Shown here: positions 1 through 7,348 of the stretch, in pieces | How positions within the stretch are numbered: position 1 is the stretch's first letter | Layout: each line of letters starts with the position of its first letter | Assembly (NCBI GenBank): GCA_964637445.1 | Contig: CAZWWS010000020.1 | Span: 1 to 40,155 of the forward strand | Direction of reading: 5' to 3' | Source of the DNA: M3 sp964637445 | Lineage (GTDB): Bacteria > Bacteroidota > Bacteroidia > Bacteroidales > Muribaculaceae | Length of the DNA stretch: 40,155 nucleotides | Notes under the pieces: generated by a model | What the model was told of the DNA's origin: nothing | The model's input: the letters and a program-made list of their open reading frames with translations, nothing else | Database searches by the model: none | Program-made: the position numbers and the translations under genes

Positions 1-180
1 ATTTTTCCTATGGCAAATTTAGCTAATTATTTGAAATATAGGATATAATTAATCGGCATTTTTGAGTAAAATGTTTAGCAATTTCAAAAATCGTTCAAAT
101 TGCAAAACAGCAATCAGCTGATATGCAATCATGTAGCCAATAAAATTATCTTTTACTAAGAGATATACAATATGAGGGGG

Positions 181-211
181 ATTGTGGATTTGCGGTAAAG
201 TCGTATCTTTG
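181..211 (+). promoter_or_regulatory. Bacteroidota-type promoter of uvrA
   Basis: The -7 box TATCTTTG (204-211) matches the TAnnTTTG consensus exactly. A weaker -33 box ATTG lies at 181-184, 19 bases upstream. The uvrA ATG follows 23 bases after the -7 box, so the leader is short. Bases 1-180 hold no gene that I can support. Confidence 0.6.
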
Positions 212-234
212 TAAGATAAAATGTTTTAGAGGAT

Positions 235-3024
235 ATGTTGGAGCAAAATATATTTGTGAAGGGGGCGCGAGTCAACAATCTGAAGAATGTGGATGTGGAG
301 ATTCCGCGCAATTGTCTTGTGGTGATTACGGGGCTGTCGGGCTCCGGAAAGTCGTCGCTTGCGTTCGATACTCTTTATGCCGAGGGGCAGCGGAGATATG
401 TGGAGAGCCTTAGCGCTTACGCTCGCCAGTTTATGGGTAAGATGTCGAAGCCGGAGGTCGATTTTATCCGTGGGCTACCACCGGCAATTGCTATCGAGCA
501 GAAGGTGAATACTCGCAATCCGCGAAGCACCGTGGGCACATCGACTGAGATATATGACTATCTGCGACTGCTTTTCGGTCGTATCGGCAAGACATATTCG
601 CCTGTGACGGGATTGTTAGTGAAGAAGCATACGATTGAGGATGTGGTGGCTGCGGCGCTGAGCTATTCCGATGGTACGCGCATGGCTATCACTGCTCCGA
701 TAGCGCTCCGCGACAATCGTCGATTGTCGACACAGTTGGAGATATATGCGAAGGAGGGATTCTCGCGATTGATGCATGGCGAGGAGTTTGTGGCGATAGA
801 TGAATTGCTTGCAATGGGTGATGATTGCCCTGTGGGGGCCGATGGGTATATGCTGTTGGTCGATCGTCTTGCTGTGAGCCATGAGGGTGATGAGTTGAGT
901 CGTCTTGCCGATTCGGTGGAAACGGCTTTCTATGAGGGACACGATGAGTGTACCCTTGTGGTGTGGGGGAGTGATGGTGTACATCGCCATGATTTCTCTA
1001 AGCGATTTGAGGCTGACGGAATCGAGTTTTTGGAGCCGAATGAACAGATGTTCAATTTTAACAATCCGTATGGGGCTTGTCCTAAATGTGAGGGCTTCGG
1101 AAAGGTGGTTGGGATCGATGAGGCTTTGGTGGTGCCTAATCCTACGCTGTCGGTCTACCAAGATGCGGTGGTGTGTTGGCGCGGCGAGAAGATGAGCGAA
1201 TGGAAGCGTCAGTTGATACATATCGCTCCGCATATCGGCTTCCCGATACATCGTGCATATTGCGACTTGAATGAGAAGGAAAAGGCTCTTCTGTGGCATG
1301 GGAATACACAGTTTCCCGGCATCGACGGCTTTTTCAAAATGGTGGAGGAAAATCAATATAAGATACAATATCGGGTGATGATGGCTCGCTATCGCGGTAA
1401 GACTCTATGCCCTGAATGTCAAGGTGCGCGATTGCGCCGGGAGGCTTCGTATGTGAAGATTGGCGGACGCACGATCACCGAGTTGGTTGCTATGCCTGTG
1501 TGGCGGCTTCGTGAGTTTTTCTTCGGATTGCGATTGGACGAGCATGACACGAAAGTGGCGTCGCGCTTGCTGACTGAGATCAACAATCGCATCGGTTTCT
1601 TATGTGACGTGGGGTTGGGGTATCTTACGCTCGATCGAATGTCGTCGACGTTGTCGGGTGGAGAGAGCCAGCGCATCAATCTTGCCACGTCGCTCGGCAG
1701 CAGTCTTGTAGGGTCGCTTTACATTCTCGACGAGCCGAGTATCGGCTTGCACTCGCGCGATACTCAGCGCTTGGTGGAGGTGCTGCGGAAGTTGCAAGGA
1801 TTGGGCAATACGGTTGTGGTCGTGGAGCATGACGAGGATATAATGAGGGCAGCCGATTATATAATCGATGTGGGACCCGATGCCGGACGCCATGGAGGTG
1901 AGATAATCTATCAAGGTGCAGTGGATGGCATTGATGGCGCGCAGCGCAGCTACACGATGCAGTATCTGTCGGGGCAGATGGCTATACCCGTGCCACGCCA
2001 CCGACGCAAGTGGAACAGCTATATAGAGGTGGTGGGTGCGCGCGAGCACAATCTCAAAAATATCGATGTGAAATTTCCGCTCGGAGTGATGACTGTGGTG
2101 ACCGGTGTGAGCGGCTCCGGCAAGTCAACGCTTGTGCGCGACATATTGTATCGTGCGTTGTTGCGCCGATTTGATGAGGTGGGCGATGCTCCCGGTGCAT
2201 TCCGTGAGTTGCGAGGCGATTTGCATCGCATTTCGGCAGTGGAGTTTGTCGACCAAAATCCGATAGGCAAGTCGACGCGAAGCAATCCGGCTACATATCT
2301 TAAGGCTTACGACGAGATTCGCCGATTGTACTCCGAGCAGCAGGCTGCCAAGCAAATGGGAATGCCGGCAGGATATTTCTCGTTTAATTCCGAGGGCGGA
2401 CGCTGCGAGGAGTGTAAGGGCGAGGGAACGATAACGATCGAGATGCAGTTTATGGCCGACATCACAATCCCATGTGAGGAGTGCCACGGCAAGCGGTTTA
2501 AGAAAGATGTACTCGACATCGAATATCGCGGTCGCAACATCTACGATGTACTGAACATGACGGTAAATCAAGCTATAGAATTTTTCTCGGAAACCGATGG
2601 CGCTACGGAAAAGAAAATCGTGCGCAGATTGCAGTCGTTGAAGGATGTGGGGCTTGGGTATATCAAGCTCGGACAGTCGTCGTCGACGCTATCGGGCGGT
2701 GAAAATCAGCGCGTGAAATTGGCTTATTATCTATCTAACGACAAGGCCGAGCCGACGCTGTTTATCTTCGATGAGCCGACCACTGGACTCCATTTCCACG
2801 ATATAAATACGCTGATGGACTCGTTTAATCGACTTATTGCGCAAGGGCATACGGTGATCATCATCGAGCACAACCTCGATGTGGTGAAGTGTGCCGATCA
2901 TTTGATCGATATAGGTCCCGAGGGGGGGGATGAGGGTGGATACATCGTAGCCACCGGAACACCCGAAGCAGTGGCTGCTTGCGCCGAGAGCTACACCGGA
3001 CGCTATCTGCGTGAAAAGCTGTGA
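235..3024 (+). CDS. uvrA: Excinuclease ABC subunit A
   Basis: UvrA is the damage-sensing ATPase of nucleotide excision repair; with UvrB it scans DNA, loads UvrB at lesions and then leaves. The 929-residue length is normal for the family. Two ABC ATPase halves are visible: Walker A GLSGSGKSS around residues 33-41 and GVSGSGKST around 624-632, each with an LSGGE-type signature and a DEPS or DEPT Walker B. Cysteine pairs of the zinc modules are present (CPKCEG, CPECQG, CEECKG, CEECHG). The ATG at 235 fits the promoter just upstream. The gene stands alone and converges on the flavodoxin-fold gene, 17 bases away, with no clear terminator between them. UvrA paralogues exist in some genomes, but nothing here suggests one. 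Confidence 0.97.
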   Translation: MLEQNIFVKGARVNNLKNVDVEIPRNCLVVITGLSGSGKSSLAFDTLYAEGQRRYVESLSAYARQFMGKMSKPEVDFIRGLPPAIAIEQKVNTRNPRSTVGTSTEIYDYLRLLFGRIGKTYSPVTGLLVKKHTIEDVVAAALSYSDGTRMAITAPIALRDNRRLSTQLEIYAKEGFSRLMHGEEFVAIDELLAMGDDCPVGADGYMLLVDRLAVSHEGDELSRLADSVETAFYEGHDECTLVVWGSDGVHRHDFSKRFEADGIEFLEPNEQMFNFNNPYGACPKCEGFGKVVGIDEALVVPNPTLSVYQDAVVCWRGEKMSEWKRQLIHIAPHIGFPIHRAYCDLNEKEKALLWHGNTQFPGIDGFFKMVEENQYKIQYRVMMARYRGKTLCPECQGARLRREASYVKIGGRTITELVAMPVWRLREFFFGLRLDEHDTKVASRLLTEINNRIGFLCDVGLGYLTLDRMSSTLSGGESQRINLATSLGSSLVGSLYILDEPSIGLHSRDTQRLVEVLRKLQGLGNTVVVVEHDEDIMRAADYIIDVGPDAGRHGGEIIYQGAVDGIDGAQRSYTMQYLSGQMAIPVPRHRRKWNSYIEVVGAREHNLKNIDVKFPLGVMTVVTGVSGSGKSTLVRDILYRALLRRFDEVGDAPGAFRELRGDLHRISAVEFVDQNPIGKSTRSNPATYLKAYDEIRRLYSEQQAAKQMGMPAGYFSFNSEGGRCEECKGEGTITIEMQFMADITIPCEECHGKRFKKDVLDIEYRGRNIYDVLNMTVNQAIEFFSETDGATEKKIVRRLQSLKDVGLGYIKLGQSSSTLSGGENQRVKLAYYLSNDKAEPTLFIFDEPTTGLHFHDINTLMDSFNRLIAQGHTVIIIEHNLDVVKCADHLIDIGPEGGDEGGYIVATGTPEAVAACAESYTGRYLREKL

Positions 3025-3041
3025 CGCATCCGCGGTGGCGG

Positions 3042-3599
3042 TCAGACGATAGTGGCGATGTGACGAAGAAACTCTTTGCGGTTTTCTGTCGGACCATGTG
3101 CTACTTGGTCGCAATTGTGCCATTCGGCTCCGTTCATGCCTACCGAGTTGAGTAGGTAGGGGATTAGGTATCCTTTGATGAAGGGAAAAAACAATCGGGT
3201 GGGTGATTGCGAAGTGGTAATGAGCAGTGTGCGAGAAATTTTCAGGCGTGGTATCATTGCACCTGATTTGTCGTAGCTGTAGGCAGAGTCTCGGAGCAAC
3301 ACTTTGTCGAAAAAGCCTTTGAGAATGGCCGGCATCATGCCCCACCATATTGGGAAAATGAATATAACTTCCGATGACGTACGTAGCATATCACCATATT
3401 CTTCGGCGAGAGGGTCGGAGGTCGCTCCGCGGCTATAGAGTTGCAAGTCAGATTGAGTCATCGTGGGATTGAACCCATCGGCAGGGAGGTCGATAATCTG
3501 ATATTGGCGGTTGGTCAGGGAGAGGCGCTGAGTGATAGTATGCAGTATGGCATCGTTGAAACTGCCATGCCACGGATGACTGAAGATAATTGTAATCAT
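3042..3599 (-). CDS. Flavodoxin-fold NAD(P)H oxidoreductase (NQO/Kef-regulator type)
   Basis: This 185-residue protein has the flavodoxin_2 fold of NAD(P)H:quinone oxidoreductases such as MdaB, KefF and NQO1. The N-terminus MITIIFSHPWHGSFN carries the first strand and the FMN/FAD phosphate-binding loop. FPIWWGMMPAILKGFFDKVL is the hallmark loop and helix of the family. The likely role is cytosolic two-electron reduction of quinones or electrophiles using NAD(P)H; the true substrate cannot be read from sequence. No signal peptide or membrane segment is present. The gene stands alone between uvrA (convergent) and the divergent ABC-F gene. I found no perfect TAnnTTTG box upstream on its strand. 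Confidence 0.82.
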   Translation of the reverse strand: MITIIFSHPWHGSFNDAILHTITQRLSLTNRQYQIIDLPADGFNPTMTQSDLQLYSRGATSDPLAEEYGDMLRTSSEVIFIFPIWWGMMPAILKGFFDKVLLRDSAYSYDKSGAMIPRLKISRTLLITTSQSPTRLFFPFIKGYLIPYLLNSVGMNGAEWHNCDQVAHGPTENRKEFLRHIATIV

Positions 3600-3684
3600 A
3601 ATCTATTTTTGGTATAAGTGGAACATATTAGAATAACAAATCTTCGGGCTATTAGGTTTGGTGGGGAGTAAGTGCAAGCCGATG

Positions 3685-3715
3685 ATTGCTATGTCAGGAA
3701 AAATTAGTAACTTTG
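3685..3715 (+). promoter_or_regulatory. Promoter of the ABC-F / Dabb operon
   Basis: The -7 box TAACTTTG lies at 3708-3715 and a -33-like ATTG at 3685-3688, with a 19-base gap. The ABC-F ATG follows 34 bases downstream. Bases 3600-3680 hold nothing else recognisable. Confidence 0.6.
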
Positions 3716-3749
3716 CAACTCATTTTGAAGAATATATAGACTACGATTT

Positions 3750-5366
3750 ATGATAGCGGTAAACAATTTAGGTATTCAATTTGGTAAAAGAGTATTGTTT
3801 CAGGATGTCAATCTGAAGTTTACGCCGGGCAACTGCTATGGCATTATCGGTGCCAACGGAGCCGGAAAATCAACTTTGATGAGAATATTGAGCGACCAAT
3901 TGTCGCCCACACATGGCACAGTCACTCAAGGTCCGGGTGAGCGCATGAGTGTGTTGAGTCAGAATCACTTTGAGTTTGACGAATTTACGGTGATGGACAC
4001 AGTGCTTCGCGGTCATACCGTGCTTTGGGACATCATGGAGGAAAAGAATGCACTCTATGCCAAAGAAGACTTTACCGATGCTGATGGTATTCGTGCTTCG
4101 GAACTCGAAGAGAAGTTTGCTGAGCTTGAAGGATGGAACGCAGAGAGTGATGCTGCGGCATTGCTGAGCGGTCTTGGCATCAAGGAGGAGAAGCACTATA
4201 TGCTGATGAAAGATATGAGCGCCAACGAGAAAGTGCGCGTACTTCTTGCGAAAGCTCTTTTCGGAAATCCCGACAACTTGCTCCTCGACGAGCCGACCAA
4301 CGACCTCGACCTCGAAACCGTGGCATGGTTGGAAGACTACTTGTCGAAGTTTGAGAATACGGTGCTTGTGGTGAGCCACGACCGCCACTTCTTGGACTCG
4401 GTGTGTACGCACACTCTCGACATCGACTATAACAAAGTGACATTGTTTGCAGGCAACTATAGCTTCTGGTATGAGTCGAGCCAACTCGCTCTCCGTCAGC
4501 AACAGCAGGCCAACAAGAAGGCCGAAGAGAAGCGCAAGGAATTGCTTGAATTTATCCAGCGATTTAGCGCCAACGTAGCTAAATCAAAGCAGACCACGAG
4601 CCGCAAGAAGATGCTTGAAAAGCTCAATATCGAAGAGATTCAGCCATCGAGCCGTCGCTACCCGGGCATCATATTCACTCCACAACGCGAGCCGGGCAAT
4701 AAGATTCTTGAAGTGAAGGGATTGAGTGCCAGCATAGAGGGGACGCTCCTATTTAAGGATGTGAACTTCCAGATTGAGAAGGGCGACAAAGTGGCATTCC
4801 TAAGTCACGACCCACGTGCGATGACCGCGTTGTTTGAAATCATCAATGGCAACCGCAAGGCCGACGAGGGTACTTACGAGTGGGGACAAACCATCACCAC
4901 TGCATATCTGCCACTCGACAATTCGGCGTTCTTCAACACCGATCTCAACCTTGTGGATTGGCTCTGCCAATATAGCGACGATTCGAGCGAAATCTATCTC
5001 AAAGGCTTTCTCGGCAAGATGCTATTCTCTGGAGAAGAGGTGCTTAAAAAAGCATCGGTGCTGTCCGGAGGTGAAAAGATGCGCTGCATGATAGCAAGAA
5101 TGATGATGAAAGATGCCAACACATTGGTACTCGATTCGCCTACCAATCACTTGGACCTTGAGTCTATTCAAGCATTCAACAACACGTTGCAGACGTTTAA
5201 GGGCAATGTGCTCCTTGCATCTCACGACCACGAGTTTATCCAGACGGTGTGTAATCGCATCATCGAACTCACACCGAGCGGCATAATCGACAAGATGATG
5301 GATTATGACGACTACATCACCGATGAAAAGGTAGCAGCCGCTCGTCAAAGAATGTACAACATCTAA
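3750..5366 (+). CDS. ABC-F family ATPase, YbiT-like
   Basis: Soluble tandem-ABC protein of 538 residues with no membrane segments. ABC-F proteins bind the ribosomal E site and act in translation, or in antibiotic protection in some branches; the overall pattern is closest to YbiT. NBD1 has an intact Walker A (GANGAGKST, K40) and Walker B (LLLDEPTND, E181), but its signature reads MSANE (156-160) instead of LSGGE. A charged linker (about 245-300) corresponds to the P-site tRNA-interaction motif. NBD2 has a normal signature LSGGE (438-442), but the Walker A position reads LSHDPRAMT (351-359) with no P-loop lysine, and Walker B reads LDSPTNH with Ser463 instead of the catalytic Glu. It is followed 14 bases later by a Dabb gene, probably in the same transcript. 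A dedicated antibiotic-resistance role is not supported. Confidence 0.9.
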   Translation: MIAVNNLGIQFGKRVLFQDVNLKFTPGNCYGIIGANGAGKSTLMRILSDQLSPTHGTVTQGPGERMSVLSQNHFEFDEFTVMDTVLRGHTVLWDIMEEKNALYAKEDFTDADGIRASELEEKFAELEGWNAESDAAALLSGLGIKEEKHYMLMKDMSANEKVRVLLAKALFGNPDNLLLDEPTNDLDLETVAWLEDYLSKFENTVLVVSHDRHFLDSVCTHTLDIDYNKVTLFAGNYSFWYESSQLALRQQQQANKKAEEKRKELLEFIQRFSANVAKSKQTTSRKKMLEKLNIEEIQPSSRRYPGIIFTPQREPGNKILEVKGLSASIEGTLLFKDVNFQIEKGDKVAFLSHDPRAMTALFEIINGNRKADEGTYEWGQTITTAYLPLDNSAFFNTDLNLVDWLCQYSDDSSEIYLKGFLGKMLFSGEEVLKKASVLSGGEKMRCMIARMMMKDANTLVLDSPTNHLDLESIQAFNNTLQTFKGNVLLASHDHEFIQTVCNRIIELTPSGIIDKMMDYDDYITDEKVAAARQRMYNI

Positions 5367-5380
5367 TAAACGACAGAAAA

Positions 5381-5674
5381 ATGGTAAAACATATCGTATC
5401 ATTCAAATTATCGGGTACCGACGCTGAGCGTCGTGAGGTAGCCGAGAAGTTCAAAGCCGCATTGTTGGCATTGCCCGAGCAAATCGCAGTGCTTCGCTCG
5501 ATGGAAGTAGGCATCAACGAAAATCCTGCCGAGCAGTGGGATGTGGTGCTCGTGGCAGTAGTCGACACAATGGCCGACGTAGAAGTCTACGCAAAGCATC
5601 CTGCCCACGTGGCAGCCGCCGCTCTTCTTGCCGGACACAAAGCCGATCGAGCTTGCGTGGATTTCAACTTCTGA
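5381..5674 (+). CDS. Dabb (stress-responsive alpha/beta barrel) domain protein
   Basis: This 97-residue protein fills a single Dabb domain. The start MVKHIVSFKL and the later pattern of an alternating hydrophobic strand, a YAKHPAH helix segment and a terminal CVDFNF strand are typical. Dabb proteins form dimeric ferredoxin-like barrels; most bacterial members have no known substrate. No signal peptide or catalytic motif specific to a known enzyme is visible. It lies 14 bases after the ABC-F stop and before a strong hairpin, so it is probably the last gene of that operon. A functional link to the ABC-F protein is not established. Confidence 0.85.
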   Translation: MVKHIVSFKLSGTDAERREVAEKFKAALLALPEQIAVLRSMEVGINENPAEQWDVVLVAVVDTMADVEVYAKHPAHVAAAALLAGHKADRACVDFNF

Positions 5675-5699
5675 TACAACCGAAATGTCATAAACCATT

Positions 5700-5732
5700 G
5701 AAAGCCTCAGCCGTCTCCCGGCCGAGGCTTTC
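5700..5732. terminator. Hairpin terminator after the Dabb gene
   Basis: GAAAGCCTC (5700-5708) and GAGGCTTTC (5724-5732) form a perfect 9-bp stem, extended inward by GCC/GGC after one mismatch. It lies 26 bases after the Dabb stop. Neither side has a long T tract, so termination strength is uncertain. Bases 5733-5892 contain no gene I can support. Confidence 0.6.
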
Positions 5733-5892
5733 AATATTTCAAGGCTCACACTAGTCTCGTGGTTGTGTGACTGAAATGAAGATTATATTATTGGTAAAAT
5801 TCAATTGAGATCTATCACAAAGATATATTTGCTTTTGCATGTGCGAGTCTTTAAGCTAAAAATTAGGGAATGGCTGTTGCTATAGGAGGTGA

Positions 5893-6489
5893 TTATTGGT
5901 CGTGAGGGATGTATGTGCGAATATCTTTGATCCACTCTTTGCGAAGGAGCCAAAAAGTAGCTTGAATGGGGGTATTTCGACGGGACAATGTGTGGTATTT
6001 TCGGTGACGATAATTCGGATTGAAGATGCATTCCCAAGTGTCGGATACACGTCGTTTTAGTTCGTCGGGGAGATCGTTGAATGGTATATCGCCATGAGCT
6101 TCAATCTCTTTTTCGAGAGGTTTGCAGTCGCCGATGGGCCATCCGTTAAGCCCTTGCGCAGCCCAAAGCAAGAAATTGCTTTGTAAGAGCAGATTTTCCG
6201 GTATATCGAATTCTATAAAAATTTCGGGTTTGTGCTTACCTCCTATTTCAACAGAAGGAGTGAATTTGGGCTTACGTGATTTGTGACAGTTGTATTGAAC
6301 CCAACACCATAGTGGATATTTGATTTGAGGTAAAGGAGGGTTGCCTAAGCGTAGTCGAGTTTGTTGTGCCATCCAGTCGTAAGCATAACGAAACTCTGAG
6401 CATAGCCAGCTTTCTTTGTTGCAGAATGCGAAGCCTTCACTATTTAGGGCGTCGAGCATGCTATAGTCTTGTTGAGTCCAAACTATCAT
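5893..6489 (-). CDS. DUF3841 domain protein
   Basis: This 198-residue protein resembles DUF3841, a family without assigned function. Visible signatures are the opening MIVWTQQ, a tryptophan-rich core (YPLWCWVQY, NFLLWAAQGLNGWP) and a C-terminal segment with WECIF and TFWLLRKEW. It looks cytosolic: no signal peptide or membrane helix. I chose the ATG at 6489. A TTG extension to 6507 would add six residues but would begin inside the 3' arm of the upstream operon's terminator. No TAnnTTTG box was found between that operon and this gene, so it may depend on readthrough from the ribosomal protein operon or on an unrecognised promoter. The family call is from memory of its pattern. Confidence 0.7.
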   Translation of the reverse strand: MIVWTQQDYSMLDALNSEGFAFCNKESWLCSEFRYAYDWMAQQTRLRLGNPPLPQIKYPLWCWVQYNCHKSRKPKFTPSVEIGGKHKPEIFIEFDIPENLLLQSNFLLWAAQGLNGWPIGDCKPLEKEIEAHGDIPFNDLPDELKRRVSDTWECIFNPNYRHRKYHTLSRRNTPIQATFWLLRKEWIKDIRTYIPHDQ

Positions 6490-6505
6490 AGGGAGGTTGA
6501 GAAAC

Positions 6506-6539
6506 AAAAAACTCGATGCTGAGGTGCACCGAGCTTTTT
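6506..6539 (-). terminator. Terminator of the rpmB-rpmG-DUF4295 operon
   Basis: Read leftward, a 14-bp stem (with G-U pairs) and a 6-base loop end in a run of six T residues. Arms are 6526-6539 and 6506-6519. It lies 37 bases after the DUF4295 stop and 17 bases before the DUF3841 ATG. Confidence 0.8.
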
Positions 6540-6576
6540 GATTATGTAGAAAATTTGAAAATGTCCTGTGTGAAAA

Positions 6577-6726
6577 TTATTTGAGGGCGTCCTTAACGGC
6601 GTCGTTGGGAACCATTTCTTCTTTGAATGTATAAGCGCCGGTCTTAGGTGATTTAACCATCTTGATGACCTTGCTATAGGTACGACCTTCACCCTTTTGC
6701 AATGATGCTACGGTTTTCTTTGCCAT
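6577..6726 (-). CDS. DUF4295 small basic protein, probable ribosome component
   Basis: This 49-residue lysine-rich protein starts MAKKTVASLQKGEGRTYSKV and ends PNDAVKDALK. It belongs to DUF4295, a family restricted to Bacteroidota. It lies 11 bases after rpmG in the rpmB-rpmG operon and just before the operon terminator, and its size and charge suit a ribosomal protein. I recall that a small extra large-subunit protein of this kind was named bL38 in a Bacteroidota ribosome structure; that is memory I could not verify here. The ATG at 6726 is the only sensible start. Confidence 0.88.
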   Translation of the reverse strand: MAKKTVASLQKGEGRTYSKVIKMVKSPKTGAYTFKEEMVPNDAVKDALK

Positions 6727-6737
6727 ATCTTAGTGTA

Positions 6738-6926
6738 TTATTTAATTTCTTTGTGAACGGTTACTTTCTTGAGGATGGGGTTGTACTTCTTGAGTTCCAA
6801 TCTCTCAGTTGTATTCTTACGATTCTTAGTGGTGATGTAACGAGAAGTTCCGGGCATACCACTTGCCTTGTGCTCAGTGCATTCAAGGATTACTTGTACT
6901 CTATTACCTTTAGCTTTCTTTGCCAT
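6738..6926 (-). CDS. rpmG: 50S ribosomal protein L33
   Basis: This 62-residue protein is bL33, a large-subunit protein near the E site. The pattern VQVILECTEHKASG, RYITTKNRKNTTERLELKKY and the terminal PILKKVTVHKEIK is typical. The zinc-binding cysteine pairs of C+ forms are absent: only one cysteine (ILECTE) remains, so this is the C- type that does not need zinc. It lies 4 bases after rpmB and 11 bases before the DUF4295 gene, which indicates co-transcription. Confidence 0.95.
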   Translation of the reverse strand: MAKKAKGNRVQVILECTEHKASGMPGTSRYITTKNRKNTTERLELKKYNPILKKVTVHKEIK

Positions 6927-6930
6927 CTTC

Positions 6931-7194
6931 TTAGAATTCTAAAAATTTAATATCCTTATCAGTTAAATAACCCTTTTCGGCTGCTTGGATCATAGCTGCG
7001 TTAAGACCGAGCTTGTTGATGGTGCGAAGACCGGCAGCAGAGATAGTGAGGCTGATCCACACTTGTTGCTCTACCCAGAAGAACTTCTTGGTGAAGAGGT
7101 TTACGTTGAATTTACGCTTGGTGCGTCTCTTTGAGTGCGATACGTTGTTTCCGACCATCGCTTTCTTGCCTGTAATCTGACAAATCTTTGACAT
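6931..7194 (-). CDS. rpmB: 50S ribosomal protein L28
   Basis: This 87-residue protein is bL28. It opens MSKICQITGKKAMVGNNVSHSKRRTKRKF, carries the conserved NVSHSKRRTKR basic segment, and ends in the usual helix GLNAAMIQAAEKGY. It is the first gene of a three-gene operon with rpmG and DUF4295. The promoter candidate lies about 120 bases upstream, giving an unusually long leader for a gene in this window. Confidence 0.96.
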   Translation of the reverse strand: MSKICQITGKKAMVGNNVSHSKRRTKRKFNVNLFTKKFFWVEQQVWISLTISAAGLRTINKLGLNAAMIQAAEKGYLTDKDIKFLEF

Positions 7195-7316
7195 GGCTGT
7201 TTTGTTATCTTGATTGTTATTTATTTACTTGGCATTTGTGGCCGCCATCTCAGTCTCATATCGCAGCTAAGTGCATCATTCAAAGCTACTTTCAGGATGA
7301 GCCACAAAACAGAGTG
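7195..7316 (-). promoter_or_regulatory. Structured 5' leader of rpmB with a possible short upstream ORF
   Basis: Between the predicted start site and the rpmB ATG lie about 120 transcribed bases. GCCACAAA (7301-7308) and TTTGTGGC (7235-7242) are exact reverse complements and could close a large stem. Inside is a seven-codon reading frame (7279 down to 7256; Met-Met-His-Leu-Ala-Ala-Ile, stop TGA). Ribosomal operons are often controlled by such leaders, but no known L28 leader motif was recognised, so the function is inference. Confidence 0.35.
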
Positions 7317-7348
7317 CAAAGTAACGAATTTTTTTGCATTTACACAAA
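7317..7348 (-). promoter_or_regulatory. Promoter of the rpmB operon, overlapping the end of the upstream gene
   Basis: Read leftward, a -33 TTTG (7345-7348) and a -7 box TTACTTTG (7317-7324) are separated by 20 bases. The -7 box has one mismatch to TAnnTTTG. The -33 box lies inside the last codons of the acyltransferase gene that ends at 7340. Confidence 0.6.

Noticed and set aside
14..21. Leftward TAAATTTG box at the left edge
   Set aside because: It could drive a gene outside the window, but no -33 box or coding start is visible here.
616..1368. A 250-codon frame on the strand opposite uvrA
   Set aside because: It lies wholly inside uvrA, has no recognisable domain, and follows the codon bias of the true gene in mirror frame.
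3750..5366. Antibiotic-resistance ABC-F (ARE type)
   Set aside because: The overall pattern is YbiT-like, and nothing visible singles out a resistance-type interdomain loop.
5818..5831. Overlapping leftward TATCTTTG and rightward TATATTTG boxes
   Set aside because: No gene starts downstream on either strand within a reasonable distance and no -33 boxes fit.
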